From Chloroflexota bacterium (GTDB lineage: Bacteria > Chloroflexota > Anaerolineae > Aggregatilineales > Phototrophicaceae), in NCBI GenBank assembly GCA_016223085.1, contig JACRPS010000031.1, positions 68,273 through 132,272 on the forward strand: 64,000 nt of DNA, in the 5' to 3' direction. The notes under the pieces are model-generated. The model ran no database searches, had not been told where the DNA came from, and worked only from the letters and a program-made list of their open reading frames with translations. The translations under genes were made by a program, and so were the position numbers. Positions within the stretch are counted from its first letter, which is position 1. Every line of letters begins with the position of its first letter. Positions 8,691 to 18,175 of the stretch are shown one piece after another.

Positions 8691-10556
8691 ATGATGAGTA
8701 TTCAGCGCGTTTTCCGGCAGCGAGGTTTCCACGCCTTTGGCGTGATTGGATTCTGGCTCCATTTTTTCAGTCTATATCGCCTCTGGAGTCACACCAGCAA
8801 TGAGGCCACCGTTCTGGGCCGTTACAGCACCCGCTTCGCCCTGGTGCTGGTAGCAAGTCTGCTGCTGGCTGTCGTCTGGGTCGGCGTAATGGTGCGCTGG
8901 CGGTTGGTATCGGCGCGGCTGGAACACGTGGCAGCCCGCTGGCGTCTTGTTCTGCTGGTGGCTGCCGGTCTGCCCATCCTGGTTGTCTGGTGGTTTCCTA
9001 TCGAACGGCTGGCGCAGGAATATGTGGCCGCCAATGCGCTGCTGCTGGTTGTGCTGCTGCTGCAAACCATGCCCGATCAACGCTTAAACATCTTACATTG
9101 GCTGTGGTTGTTGGTACTGCTGGTTGTTCTGATGTGGCCGTTACTCCTGCTTGGTTCCGTGACAATACGGATGTTTGAACCGGACGAAGCCGCTTGGGCA
9201 GATTATTCGACCAGCATTTTTGTTGCAGATGGCGTATACGCCCGCACCTGGCTGCAAGAGCCAGTTGCCATTCGTCCAGGGCTTGGATACGCGCTTGTAG
9301 GTTACGGCTGGCTGCTGGAAAACGTAAGTTTTAATATAGCGACGGGACGTATCATCCAGTTTGCTAGCTATGTAGTAGCGTTTATCGGTGTGGCCGCGAT
9401 TGCTTGGCGATTGTATGGTCGGGTGGTTGGAGTGGCGTGTCTGGTCATGACCAGTTTCAGCTTCTCGTTTCTGGCATACAATGAGTACCGTCCTAATCTA
9501 CAGCTACCAGCAATTGCAGTGTTAATTGTTCTGTGCGCTCTGGAAGGGCGCTATCAATTAGTCGGACGTGGCGCTTTGGGCTGGCATTTCCTGTGCGGTC
9601 TGCTGGCAGCCCTATCCCTCCAGTTACATGCGAGTGGTGTCGTCTATATCGCTGCATTTTCGGTTTTTTATATACTGGAGGTGGCCTGGGTATTTTATCG
9701 TTCGCGGCGCTGGAGAGTTGCTCCGATAATGACCTTTTTCGTAGGGGTTGCTTTTGGTGGTGCAGTGTATTATTTCCTGAATATTGCGCCGCTCGGCGGA
9801 ATAGGAGTCTATTTGTCGGCACTGGTGACGGAACGCGGAGGTTATGTGCGACCGCTACCGGCCTTGTATCGGCTGTTCACCTGGCCGAACTTGGTTGAGG
9901 TTATCCTAGTTTTTGCCGGCCTAACCTTTCTGATATGGCGTCAAAATAAGGCTGACTGTGTGCTGCTTGCCATACTGAGCTGTGTTTTCGGTGCTGCGCT
10001 GCTTTTAGATACACAGGGGTATCTGCACACGTTCAATTTTCTGCTGTTGCTCCCCGTTGGGGTGCTGCTAGTGGACGGCCTCAACCCTTCAGCGTCGGGA
10101 GCAACCCGTCGTGGTCAGATTTTCGTCGCTGCAACCACACTGGTAGTCCTGTGGCAGGTGATTTGGTTTTTTCTGATTCCATCCGGTGCATTGACAGCAT
10201 TGGCAAATGGCCGCCTGCCGCCATTTCTATATGAGGAACTTCGCCCGGCGCTGCAAACCTATATTCGTCCCAACGATGTCATTGTTAGCACCCACGAACT
10301 CCTGTGGACATATCCCAATCACCGGAATTTAGTGGGCGTAATGGCGGAAACCGTGGGAAGTCAGCGTTGGGGCTTGAACAATCCTGTGGATGTTTGGGAA
10401 CGGGTGCAGCCAACGGTTGTCATAGCGATTGAACACCAGATGGATATTCCGCCGGGTCTGGCAGCGTATATGTCCAATCACGAATTTAAGGTATGTGACA
10501 CCTTGCGCGTGCTGGCGACAACCATTACCATTTATCGAGAGCAGTGTGCAGCGTAA
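8691..10556 (+). CDS. GT-C-fold membrane glycosyltransferase (PMT/ArnT-like)
   Basis: A 621-aa integral membrane protein with roughly 11-13 hydrophobic segments. After the fourth or fifth segment comes FEPDEAAWAD near residue 160, the loop with the acidic motif that GT-C enzymes (GT39/GT83) use to bind the polyprenyl-phosphate sugar donor and metal. A soluble C-terminal domain follows the last membrane segment. It probably moves a sugar from a lipid carrier to protein or glycan on the outer face of the membrane. It lies 14 bp after the propeller gene and directly before wecE. Donor and acceptor are unknown. Confidence 0.75.
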   Translation: MMSIQRVFRQRGFHAFGVIGFWLHFFSLYRLWSHTSNEATVLGRYSTRFALVLVASLLLAVVWVGVMVRWRLVSARLEHVAARWRLVLLVAAGLPILVVWWFPIERLAQEYVAANALLLVVLLLQTMPDQRLNILHWLWLLVLLVVLMWPLLLLGSVTIRMFEPDEAAWADYSTSIFVADGVYARTWLQEPVAIRPGLGYALVGYGWLLENVSFNIATGRIIQFASYVVAFIGVAAIAWRLYGRVVGVACLVMTSFSFSFLAYNEYRPNLQLPAIAVLIVLCALEGRYQLVGRGALGWHFLCGLLAALSLQLHASGVVYIAAFSVFYILEVAWVFYRSRRWRVAPIMTFFVGVAFGGAVYYFLNIAPLGGIGVYLSALVTERGGYVRPLPALYRLFTWPNLVEVILVFAGLTFLIWRQNKADCVLLAILSCVFGAALLLDTQGYLHTFNFLLLLPVGVLLVDGLNPSASGATRRGQIFVAATTLVVLWQVIWFFLIPSGALTALANGRLPPFLYEELRPALQTYIRPNDVIVSTHELLWTYPNHRNLVGVMAETVGSQRWGLNNPVDVWERVQPTVVIAIEHQMDIPPGLAAYMSNHEFKVCDTLRVLATTITIYREQCAA

Positions 10557-10570
10557 GGAATCATTCTGCC

Positions 10571-11707
10571 ATGCAAATTCCCTTTAATCGCCCGTGTTTC
10601 ACCGGCAATGAACTGAAGTACATCGCGGAAGCCGTCGAGCGCGGGCACATCTCCGGCGATGGTTACTTCAGCAAGAAGTGCCACGCCTTTCTGGAAGAAG
10701 CGGTCGGCGTGCCGAAGGCGCTGCTGACCACGTCCTGCACCCACGCGCTGGAAATGTCGGCGCTGCTGCTGGATATTCAGCCAGGCGATGAGGTGATCTG
10801 CCCGGATTTTACCTTTGTCTCCACGATTAATGCCTTTGTGCTGCGCGGCGCACGCCCCGTGTTTGTGGACATCCGACCGGATACGCTGAATCTGGACGAG
10901 AAACAACTGGAAGCGGCCATCACCCCACGCACGAAAGCCATTCTCGTCGTTCACTATGGCGGCATCGGCTGTGAGATGGACACGATCATGGACATCGCCA
11001 GCCGGCACGCTATTCCGGTGGTGGAAGACAACGCGCACGGCCTGTTTGCGAACTACAAGGGCCGCAACCTGGGCACGTTTGGCGTAATGGCGACGCAGAG
11101 TTTCCACGAAACCAAGAACTTCCAATGTGGCGAGGGCGGCGCGCTGCTGGTGAACGACCCCCAGTACATCGAACGCGCCGAGATCATCCGCGAGAAGGGC
11201 ACCAACCGCAGCCGCTTCTTCCGGGGGCAGGTAGATAAATACACCTGGGTGGACGTAGGGTCGAGTTATCTGCCGTCGGATGTGCTGGCCGCCTTCCTGT
11301 ACGCGCAGTTGGAAGCCCGCGACGAGATTCAGACCAAACGCCGCCACATCTGGAACCGGTATAACACCGACCTTCGCGCATGGGCGGACGCGCATGATGT
11401 CTGTCTGCCGACGGTGCCGCCGGAAGTCGAGCAGGCGTATCACGTCTTTTACATCCTGATGCCGTCGCTGGCAAGCCGGCAGGCGTTGATTGCCCATCTG
11501 AAAGCACAGGGCATCCTGAGCGTGTTCCACTATCTGCCACTGCATCTGTCGGACATGGGGCAGAAGTTTGGTGGCCGGGCAGGGGATTACCCGGTGACGG
11601 AGCGGGTCAGCGATACGCTACTGCGGCTGCCGCTGTACAACGATCTGAGCGAAGCCGACCAGTCGCAGGTGATCGAAGCGATTCACGCCTTTGAGAACTG
11701 GCGCTAA
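10571..11707 (+). CDS. wecE: dTDP-4-amino-4,6-dideoxygalactose transaminase
   Basis: PLP-dependent DegT/DnrJ/EryC1 sugar aminotransferase, very close to E. coli WecE (RffA) in my reading. It turns dTDP-4-keto-6-deoxyglucose into dTDP-4-amino-4,6-dideoxygalactose for surface glycans. Shared blocks include IPFNRPCFTGNEL at the start, LLDIQPGDEVI, FVSTINAFVLRGA, HYGGIGCEMDTIMDIA, SFHETKN with the PLP lysine near residue 180, and IIREKGTNRS. The start at 10571 follows TAAGGAA; an upstream GTG at 10544 would overlap the previous gene. Family length is about 376 aa, here 378. No other dTDP-sugar genes are nearby, so the substrate must be made elsewhere. Confidence 0.93.
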   Translation: MQIPFNRPCFTGNELKYIAEAVERGHISGDGYFSKKCHAFLEEAVGVPKALLTTSCTHALEMSALLLDIQPGDEVICPDFTFVSTINAFVLRGARPVFVDIRPDTLNLDEKQLEAAITPRTKAILVVHYGGIGCEMDTIMDIASRHAIPVVEDNAHGLFANYKGRNLGTFGVMATQSFHETKNFQCGEGGALLVNDPQYIERAEIIREKGTNRSRFFRGQVDKYTWVDVGSSYLPSDVLAAFLYAQLEARDEIQTKRRHIWNRYNTDLRAWADAHDVCLPTVPPEVEQAYHVFYILMPSLASRQALIAHLKAQGILSVFHYLPLHLSDMGQKFGGRAGDYPVTERVSDTLLRLPLYNDLSEADQSQVIEAIHAFENWR

Positions 11708-12039
11708 CCCCTGATATTATATAAAGATTTGATCGTTGTCAGCAGGGACGTGGCGCCGCCATGTCCCCGCAAGATTGTGAAATCTGTACAATTCTAAAAA
11801 GAGTATTAAGGGACAGTTTTCACCGCTGTATTCACTCTATTTTGTGGTACAATAGGCAGCGTAATTAAGACAGAATAATGTTCTTTGTGGCTTTATTAGG
11901 CAATTGAGAGACTGCCTAACAACTCGACATACAATGGTTTGTCGGGCAATTTACGTTTATGCCTTAAGCAGGGCACAATCTGGAAAGGAGTTGTGCGCCG
12001 GTGGTCGTTGGGTAACGTTAGCGGCGCAAATCGGTTTCT
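11708..12039 (+). promoter_or_regulatory. 332-bp leader between wecE and the RNase J gene
   Basis: A non-coding stretch holding one imperfect GTAGGG-family palindrome (11742-11770) and AT-rich DNA with TACAAT hexamers near 11848 and 11930. An AAAGGAG sits near 11977, too far from the RNase J start to serve it. The long 5' leader may matter because RNase J mRNAs in other bacteria can be self-regulated; that link is inference. Confidence 0.4.
11742..11770. repeat. Imperfect intergenic palindrome
   Basis: Arms GCAGGGACGTGGCG and CGCCATGTCCCCGC pair with two mismatches around a single base. It lies 35 bp after the wecE stop and belongs to the GTAGGG-type family of the flanks. Confidence 0.6.
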
Positions 12040-13698
12040 ATGGCAAAAAATCCAAAATTGCGAATTATCCCTCTGGGTGGCCTGGGGGAAATCGGCAAAA
12101 ATATGGCCGTGATTGAACTGGGCAATGATGCGATCATCATTGACGCGGGCATCATGTTCCCGGCCAATGATATGCTCGGCGTGGACTACATTATCCCGGA
12201 TTTTCGGTATCTGCTGGAACGCAAGGACCTGAAAATTCATGGGATTCTGTTCACGCACGGGCACGAAGACCACGTGGGGGCGGTGTCGCACGTGGCGGAG
12301 TCGTTCGCCGGCGTACCGATGTGGGCAACACCGCTGACAGCCGGGTTGATCCGGGTGAAATTGCGCAGCGCCGGTCTGGAAAACAGCACTACGGTGAACG
12401 TATTCCAGGCGGGCGACACGCTGAAAGTTGGGCCGTTTGTGGTGGAAAGTTACCACGTCTGCCACAGCATTCCCGACTGTGTGGGGTTTGGTATCAACAC
12501 CCCTTACGGCATTGTCATTCACAGCGGTGACTACAAGTTTGACCCCGCCCCCGTAGACGGCAAAAAGACGGATTACGCCAAGCTGGCGGAGTTCTCCAAG
12601 CGGGGCGTGCTGCTGCTGATGGGCGACAGCACCAACGCCGACCGCGCCGGCTGGACGCCATCCGAAAGCGTGATTGACGAAGCCTTCGACCGTGTGTTCC
12701 GTAACGCGCCGGGGCGGATCATGGTCGCCACCTTTGCCTCGCTCATTTCGCGCTTCCATCAGGTGGCAAAAGCTGCCGAACGGTACGGGCGCAAGATCGC
12801 GGTGGCCGGCCACAGCATGGCCGAAAATATCAAGATGGCGCGGGAACTGGGCATTCTGAACATTCCGAACGAGATGTTTGTGGACATCAACCGTATCGGC
12901 CAGCTACCGCCCAGCAAAGTGGTGATCCTGGTGACGGGCGCTCAGGGCGAGCCGTCCGCCGTTCTCAGCCGGCTGGCGACAGGCCGCCACCGCCAGTTGG
13001 ATGTCGAAGTTGGGGATACGATTATCATCTCGTCGCACACCATCCCCGGCAACGAGGAGACGGTGAACCGCACCATTAACCGGCTGTTCCAGCGCGGCGC
13101 GGATGTGATCTATGACCCTATCGCGCCGGTGCATGTGTCCGGCCACGCCAGCCAGGAAGAAATGCGGCTGCTGATTAACCTGACCAATCCGCGTTACTTC
13201 CTGCCGATTCACGGCGAACTGCGCCATCTACGCGCCCATTCCAGGCTGGCGATGCAGACGGGCATCCCACAGGAAAACGTGTTTGTGATCGAAAATGGCG
13301 TGGTGATCGAGGCGGACAAAAACGGCGTCCGGCTGGGCGAGCGCGTTCCGGGCGGCTACGTCTTTGTGGACGGCAGCGGCGTGGGCGACGTTGGCCGGGC
13401 GGTCATCAAGGACCGCGAGATGCTGGCGCGGGATGGCTTTATGGTCGTCGTTGTCAACGTGGACAAAAAGACCGGCCAACTGCTGGCCGACCCGGAGATT
13501 ATCTCCAAAGGCTTTGTCTATCTGCGCAGCGCGGAAGACCTGATCGCCCAGCTACGGGAGACGGTCAGCGGGCTGCTTGCCAGCACCGCCGGCCAGAACG
13601 GCAGACGCCGCGAACGGCTGGAGGAAGGCATCAGCCGCTTTATCTACAACGAAACCAAGCGCCGTCCGATGGTCTTCAGCGTGATTAACGAGCAGTAG
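12040..13698 (+). CDS. rnj: Ribonuclease J
   Basis: Metallo-beta-lactamase-fold 5'-3' exo- and endoribonuclease for mRNA decay and rRNA maturation. The 552-aa length matches Bacillus RNase J1 (555 aa). Motifs: PLGGLGEIGKN at residues 8-18, the zinc motif FTHGHEDHVGA near 72-82, HSIPDCVGF, HSGDYKF, MGDSTNADR near 195, beta-CASP segments ending SSHTIPGNE, the HVSGHASQEE block near 368-377, and FLPIHGELRHL near 387-397. Cytoplasmic and alone in its transcript as far as visible. No Shine-Dalgarno precedes ATG 12040, and the leader is long, which suggests control at the mRNA level. Confidence 0.96.
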   Translation: MAKNPKLRIIPLGGLGEIGKNMAVIELGNDAIIIDAGIMFPANDMLGVDYIIPDFRYLLERKDLKIHGILFTHGHEDHVGAVSHVAESFAGVPMWATPLTAGLIRVKLRSAGLENSTTVNVFQAGDTLKVGPFVVESYHVCHSIPDCVGFGINTPYGIVIHSGDYKFDPAPVDGKKTDYAKLAEFSKRGVLLLMGDSTNADRAGWTPSESVIDEAFDRVFRNAPGRIMVATFASLISRFHQVAKAAERYGRKIAVAGHSMAENIKMARELGILNIPNEMFVDINRIGQLPPSKVVILVTGAQGEPSAVLSRLATGRHRQLDVEVGDTIIISSHTIPGNEETVNRTINRLFQRGADVIYDPIAPVHVSGHASQEEMRLLINLTNPRYFLPIHGELRHLRAHSRLAMQTGIPQENVFVIENGVVIEADKNGVRLGERVPGGYVFVDGSGVGDVGRAVIKDREMLARDGFMVVVVNVDKKTGQLLADPEIISKGFVYLRSAEDLIAQLRETVSGLLASTAGQNGRRRERLEEGISRFIYNETKRRPMVFSVINEQ

Positions 13699-13712
13699 TA
13701 GCGAAAGGGTGC

Positions 13713-13738
13713 AGGGGCGGGTTTTGAAACCCGCCCCT
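13713..13738. repeat. Intergenic palindrome between convergent genes
   Basis: Perfect 12-bp arms (AGGGGCGGGTTT and complement) with a 2-bp centre, placed between the RNase J stop and the convergent transglutaminase stop. It probably works as a two-way transcript end and belongs to the same repeat family. Confidence 0.75.
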
Positions 13739-13753
13739 ATGTGTTTCCGAGGT

Positions 13754-16207
13754 TTATTCCCTGCGCTGACCACCCGGCAGCAGCCGCCGCAGCCACCGCT
13801 GCAGAATGGTGGTACGGGCATCCTGCCAGGCATCGTCGGCGACCTCGTGCTGAATCTCCGCTTCGTGGGGCGACTGTGCCCGCTGCGCGCCGTAGCGTTC
13901 CGCCGTGTACATTTGCGTGATGGCCGACACCGGTGGTTCAGCTTTGGGCAGCGCCCGCACGATGATGCGGCGGCGTTCTTCCGGTGTCTGCTGCGGGTTC
14001 AGCCGGATGCCGATCAGATTCAGGTAACGTTCCAGCCGGGCATAGGCGCGAACAATCGGGCTGAGGCCGCGCATCCCGCGCCATTCCCACCACCAGTAGA
14101 TAAACACCCCCAGGCCAATCACTAACGCGATCAGCAGCAGGACCAGCAGCGCCAGCCCCAGCGCGGAGAGCAGCAGCGCCAGCGGCCCGCGTGGCTGCGG
14201 TGTCAGCGGTGGCGGCTGCGTCGGTACGATCACCGGCGTGGGTGTGGGAGACGGGGTGAACGTGGGCGTGACCGTTGGCACCAGTTGTGCGTTGGGCGGT
14301 AGCGGCGTTGGCGGGACTTCGCTCGTCGGCGTGGGCGACGGCGTGGGTGTCTGGGTTGGAGTCGGGCTGGTTAACGGCGTGGCGCTGGGCTGCAGGCCGG
14401 CGGGCACATCGTCCACCCGGTTCAGCGGCGCCTGCGCAGCCGTCGGTTCAAACTCAATCCAGCCGTAGCCGGGGAAAAAGACTTCGACCCAGGTATGGGC
14501 ATCACGCTCGCGCACGACGTAGGCGTTTTGTCCCGCGTCCCATTCCCCCTGCGCGAAACCGGCGGCCATGCGTGCCGGAACGCCCAGGCTGCGCAGCATC
14601 ATCACCATTGCCGAGGCGTAGTAGTTGCAATAACCCTGCCGTAAATCAAACAGCACCCAGTCCACCGGGTCCTGGTTCAGCGGCGGCTGGGGGATGACTT
14701 CGTTGTACAGGATATTGGTGCGCAGCCAGGTTTCAAGCGCTTTCGCCTGGTCATACGGCGTGGTGGCGCCAGCCTGATTCACAATCGCGCGCGCCAGTTG
14801 CAGGGTACGGTCGCTGATGGAAGGCGACATTTGCAGGTACAGCCGCGTCACCCACTCCGGGTAGCCGGTGCCGGCGCCGCGAAGCTGGCTGGCGGTCGCG
14901 CTGCTCATCAAGCTGGTAGTGGTATAGCTATCCCCCCGGCGCAGCACCTTCGTCGGTCGAATGACCGAAATGTTCATGGACGAGCGCGTTTCGTCGTCCG
15001 GTGCATAGCGTAGATCGGTGCGCGTCGGCAAATCCACCCTCAGCGGCTGTGGCGCGGCATAAACCAGCCGAGAGGCGTTCAGCCCAACCGTGAACTGCTG
15101 CTGTACCGCGTCGCGCGCGCCGAGGAAGCTTGGGTCGTAGGCAATATTCAGCGGCCCCTGCTCAACCGTCAGGCGGGTACTGGCAGCGGGCGCCCAGCGT
15201 CCGGCATCGTAGATGTCAAACACGCGCGACCGCCAGTAGTAGCGCCGCCCGGGTGGGGCGCTGACCTGGAACACCACCTGCTGCCCCAGTTGAATCGCGC
15301 CGCCCAGTTGCAGCGAATCGCCACCGTAATAGTCGGCGGTAGTCGGCCCCTGCGTTTCAACCGATTCAAACAGGCGGCTCCATAGCTCGCTGAACTGCGT
15401 AAGCGGGTCAGACTGTAAAAACTCCTGGAAGCGATTCAGCCGTTCCTGTAAATCCTGCCGGGGAGCCAGCCAGGCCGCCAGCACCGCGATCAGCGCCAGG
15501 AAGATGCCCACGCGGAAGAATTGCCGGCGCAGGCTGCGCGGCACCCGAATCCCGTTGACGTACCACTCCCACGAACGCGCATCCAGATTCGAGCGGATGA
15601 TGAGCAGTAGCGACAGGAAGGCAAAGGCGATCAGATAACCATCCAGGTTGCGGTCACCAGTGTAGTAGACGCTGTTGGCAACCAGAATCAGCCCCGGCGG
15701 CAGAATCGCGCGCCACACCCGGTCAATGCGAAAGACGTGCCAGACGACGTTATAGCCCAGGAACCAGAACAGCAGCGCGATCAGCAGCGTAAAAACCAGT
15801 TCATCCTGGTTGATACCGCCAGTCGCCGCGTCCATGATCCAGCGCAGCAGGCGCGAAAACACGCTATACGCGCCTTCACCCAGGCCGCCGGGTTCGTTTA
15901 TGGCGGCGATCAGCAGCACAAAGCCTGTGCCATAAATACCGCTCATCAGCAGCGCCAGCAGTTCGTTATACTGGCTCCGCGCCAGCAGGAAACCAAACAG
16001 GGTACTGAGCAGCAGGACCGGCACTACAGTATTGAGCGCCGCCGGCCAGCCCGCCGCTGCCAGCGCCAGCAGGGGCATGAGCAGCAGCAGCGCCGCCACG
16101 ATCAGCGCAAATTCATCACCGGGGGCAAACAGGTTGCGCCAGCCAAAAGCCAGCCGCCGTGTCCAGCGCTGGAGAGGAGAAACAAACGGGTTAACGTTGG
16201 TTGTCAT
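13754..16207 (-). CDS. TgpA-like transglutaminase membrane protein
   Basis: An 817-aa membrane protein with an N-terminal multi-span region (about residues 25-260), an extracellular domain, a transglutaminase core, a Thr/Pro-rich linker (about 602-652), a C-terminal membrane span (about 676-700) and a cytoplasmic tail like DUF4129. Catalytic residues are visible: Cys in QGYCNYYASA near 524, His in DAHTWVEV near 569, and the acidic residue in FEPT. Such proteins are thought to process or crosslink envelope proteins. ATG 16207 is preferred because an upstream ATG at 16228 nearly touches a palindromic repeat and lacks a ribosome site. Monocistronic. Confidence 0.87.
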   Translation of the reverse strand: MTTNVNPFVSPLQRWTRRLAFGWRNLFAPGDEFALIVAALLLLMPLLALAAAGWPAALNTVVPVLLLSTLFGFLLARSQYNELLALLMSGIYGTGFVLLIAAINEPGGLGEGAYSVFSRLLRWIMDAATGGINQDELVFTLLIALLFWFLGYNVVWHVFRIDRVWRAILPPGLILVANSVYYTGDRNLDGYLIAFAFLSLLLIIRSNLDARSWEWYVNGIRVPRSLRRQFFRVGIFLALIAVLAAWLAPRQDLQERLNRFQEFLQSDPLTQFSELWSRLFESVETQGPTTADYYGGDSLQLGGAIQLGQQVVFQVSAPPGRRYYWRSRVFDIYDAGRWAPAASTRLTVEQGPLNIAYDPSFLGARDAVQQQFTVGLNASRLVYAAPQPLRVDLPTRTDLRYAPDDETRSSMNISVIRPTKVLRRGDSYTTTSLMSSATASQLRGAGTGYPEWVTRLYLQMSPSISDRTLQLARAIVNQAGATTPYDQAKALETWLRTNILYNEVIPQPPLNQDPVDWVLFDLRQGYCNYYASAMVMMLRSLGVPARMAAGFAQGEWDAGQNAYVVRERDAHTWVEVFFPGYGWIEFEPTAAQAPLNRVDDVPAGLQPSATPLTSPTPTQTPTPSPTPTSEVPPTPLPPNAQLVPTVTPTFTPSPTPTPVIVPTQPPPLTPQPRGPLALLLSALGLALLVLLLIALVIGLGVFIYWWWEWRGMRGLSPIVRAYARLERYLNLIGIRLNPQQTPEERRRIIVRALPKAEPPVSAITQMYTAERYGAQRAQSPHEAEIQHEVADDAWQDARTTILQRWLRRLLPGGQRRE

Positions 16208-16231
16208 GGATCTACCAGTAAAACTCATAAG

Positions 16232-16260
16232 GTAGGGGCGAACCGCCGGTTCGCCCCTAC
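16232..16260. repeat. Intergenic palindrome, GTAGGGGC type
   Basis: Perfect 14-bp arms (GTAGGGGCGAACCG and complement) around a single base, 24 bp upstream of the transglutaminase start. Confidence 0.8.
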
Positions 16261-16330
16261 GTGTCTCCCGTTCATTGTAATCGCAGCGTCACCCCTTGAC
16301 AACCGCCGTTTGTCCTCCGTTTCACAATCG

Positions 16331-18100
16331 CTAATAGGACATAACCGCCAGTCGGTGCAGGGGCAGCAGACCCTCGTCGTCCACTCCCGGCGCGCGCAGC
16401 CGTTTGCCATCCTGCCAGAAGTACACTGCCAGCTTCATGGTATAGGTGGCCCGTGGCGTTGGGAACGGCAGCGTTAGCTCGCGCTCCTCCACGTACAGCC
16501 TGCCGGGCTGCCAGCGGCTGGTTTCCGGCGGGGCGTCAGCAGGCAAGACCGTTACCGGGGCGCTGTCCGAACTGGCGATCAACACGCCATCCCAGCGGAG
16601 AATGTAAACGCCGACGCTGTAATCCAATTCGGGCGGCGCATCCACTGACCACCACAGCCGCAGCCGGACGCTTTCACCTTCGCGGCGTACCAGTGGCCCG
16701 GTCCAGGGGTGGTCGTTGTCGAGGATGTCCACGCCGTGAAAGCGCATCCCATTCTCAAACCGCACGCCGTTGGCATCCGGCGGCCCGACGAACCGTTCCA
16801 TAAAGCGGCCTTCTGCCACTTTGTCCTGCAGGCGTGGGTTCTGCAGGCCGTCAAACAGCACGTACCACACGCGGCGGTAGCCCGCCGGGTCGTCTACAAA
16901 CGCCAGGCCATTGGGGAAAAACACCCGCGTATAATAGTCCCATTCTTCCGGCCTGCCGCAACTGTTGCTAGGGTCGGCGAACAGCACGTCGCCGGGCAGC
17001 AGATGCTCCTGCAACCAGGTGAAGTTTCGGCCAAGTTCCGACACGTTGAAGCTGATGTAACGATCCAGTGGCAGCGGAACAAACGCCAGCACAGCCAGTA
17101 TCCCCCCGGTGATCAGCGGCAGCGGGCGTGGCAGACGGGCTAAACCTATCCCCGCCAGCAGCGCGATGCCGATCATGATCCACCAGGCATAACGCGGTGA
17201 AAAGAAGCCGAGCACGGGATTAACCACGTACAGCAGAACGGGCACGGCCAGAACCCACAGCAGCAGCGCCACCACCGGGGGATGCTTCAACCGGCGTGTT
17301 ATCACAAGCGCTACGATTGCGGTGACCAACAGCAGTGCCCAGACCGGGAACGGGTTGCCGCTCCCGTCCACGAACAGGTTGTAAACCGCCTGGGGCAGCG
17401 GCGGTAGCACCAGTTGGGAGGTCGCCGCCGTCCGGTCTACGTACTGCACCTTGTTCACAATCTCCGGCAGGGCCAGTAGGGCAGCCAGCAGACCAGGCAG
17501 CCACCAGCGCCAGACGCTGCGCCCATAGACGATCAGCGTATAGACGCCGAGGATAAAAAACGCGCCGATGCTGCTGACCGAGGTATAAAACAGCGCCACT
17601 AGAGTAAAGCCTAGCGGGATAGCACGCTGCCAGTGCGGGCGATCAAAGTAACGTAACGTCAGCCAGAAAGCCAGCGGCATCAGACCGAGCAGCAGGGCGT
17701 AGCCGCGCACCTCCATGCTAAGCAGCGTGGTGTAACCCAGCGCGGCATAACCCAGGCATGCCAGGGCGGCGGCTGGTACATCTGCCAAGCGCCGCGCGAC
17801 CCGATAAAGGCAGGCTGTCCCAAACAAAAACATCAGCGCCGAACTGTAGCGCAGGATGACTGGGTGCGGGTTGGTCAGGCCGCGCCACACGCCCAGCGTC
17901 AGGTAATACAGCGGCGGCCAGTCGTACGGCGTCCAGCGCACGATTTGCGCCGGCGTGCCAAAGGTCTGCCACACCGACCAGATTTCATCCTGATGCATCT
18001 GCATCTCGTCCAGCCGTACGGCGCGGCTGGCGAAGATCAGCAGCAGGATCCAAGTCACCAGGAGGATGGTAGCTTGGCGAGAGTGATTGTGGAACGACAT
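16331..18100 (-). CDS. GT-C-fold membrane glycosyltransferase (GT39-like)
   Basis: A 589-aa protein with about ten membrane spans followed by an approximately 200-aa extracytoplasmic domain. The first loop carries HQDEIWSVWQ near residue 36, and WPPLYYLTLG near 63; the DE-xx-S and PPLYY pair is typical of GT39/PMT-like dolichol- or polyprenyl-phosphate sugar transferases. It probably glycosylates exported substrates. ATG 18100 follows GGAGAA by about 9 nt; the ATG at 18106 is only 3 nt away from it. Divergent from rnpB, with a shared 75-bp promoter region. Substrate unknown. Confidence 0.75.
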   Translation of the reverse strand: MSFHNHSRQATILLVTWILLLIFASRAVRLDEMQMHQDEIWSVWQTFGTPAQIVRWTPYDWPPLYYLTLGVWRGLTNPHPVILRYSSALMFLFGTACLYRVARRLADVPAAALACLGYAALGYTTLLSMEVRGYALLLGLMPLAFWLTLRYFDRPHWQRAIPLGFTLVALFYTSVSSIGAFFILGVYTLIVYGRSVWRWWLPGLLAALLALPEIVNKVQYVDRTAATSQLVLPPLPQAVYNLFVDGSGNPFPVWALLLVTAIVALVITRRLKHPPVVALLLWVLAVPVLLYVVNPVLGFFSPRYAWWIMIGIALLAGIGLARLPRPLPLITGGILAVLAFVPLPLDRYISFNVSELGRNFTWLQEHLLPGDVLFADPSNSCGRPEEWDYYTRVFFPNGLAFVDDPAGYRRVWYVLFDGLQNPRLQDKVAEGRFMERFVGPPDANGVRFENGMRFHGVDILDNDHPWTGPLVRREGESVRLRLWWSVDAPPELDYSVGVYILRWDGVLIASSDSAPVTVLPADAPPETSRWQPGRLYVEERELTLPFPTPRATYTMKLAVYFWQDGKRLRAPGVDDEGLLPLHRLAVMSY

Positions 18101-18151
18101 TATCATTTCTCCGGCAGGGTGAATCGCCTGGATTATACCCTATCAATCTTG

Positions 18152-18172
18152 CAGATTATTACGTATAATCTG
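18152..18172 (+). promoter_or_regulatory. rnpB -10 box inside a 21-bp palindrome
   Basis: TATAAT at 18164-18169 sits 6 bp before the predicted 5' end of rnpB at 18176. It lies inside a perfect dyad of two 8-bp arms (CAGATTAT and ATAATCTG) around TACGT. No good -35 is visible. The dyad could be a binding site that controls rnpB or the divergent gene. Confidence 0.6.
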
Positions 18173-18175
18173 ACT

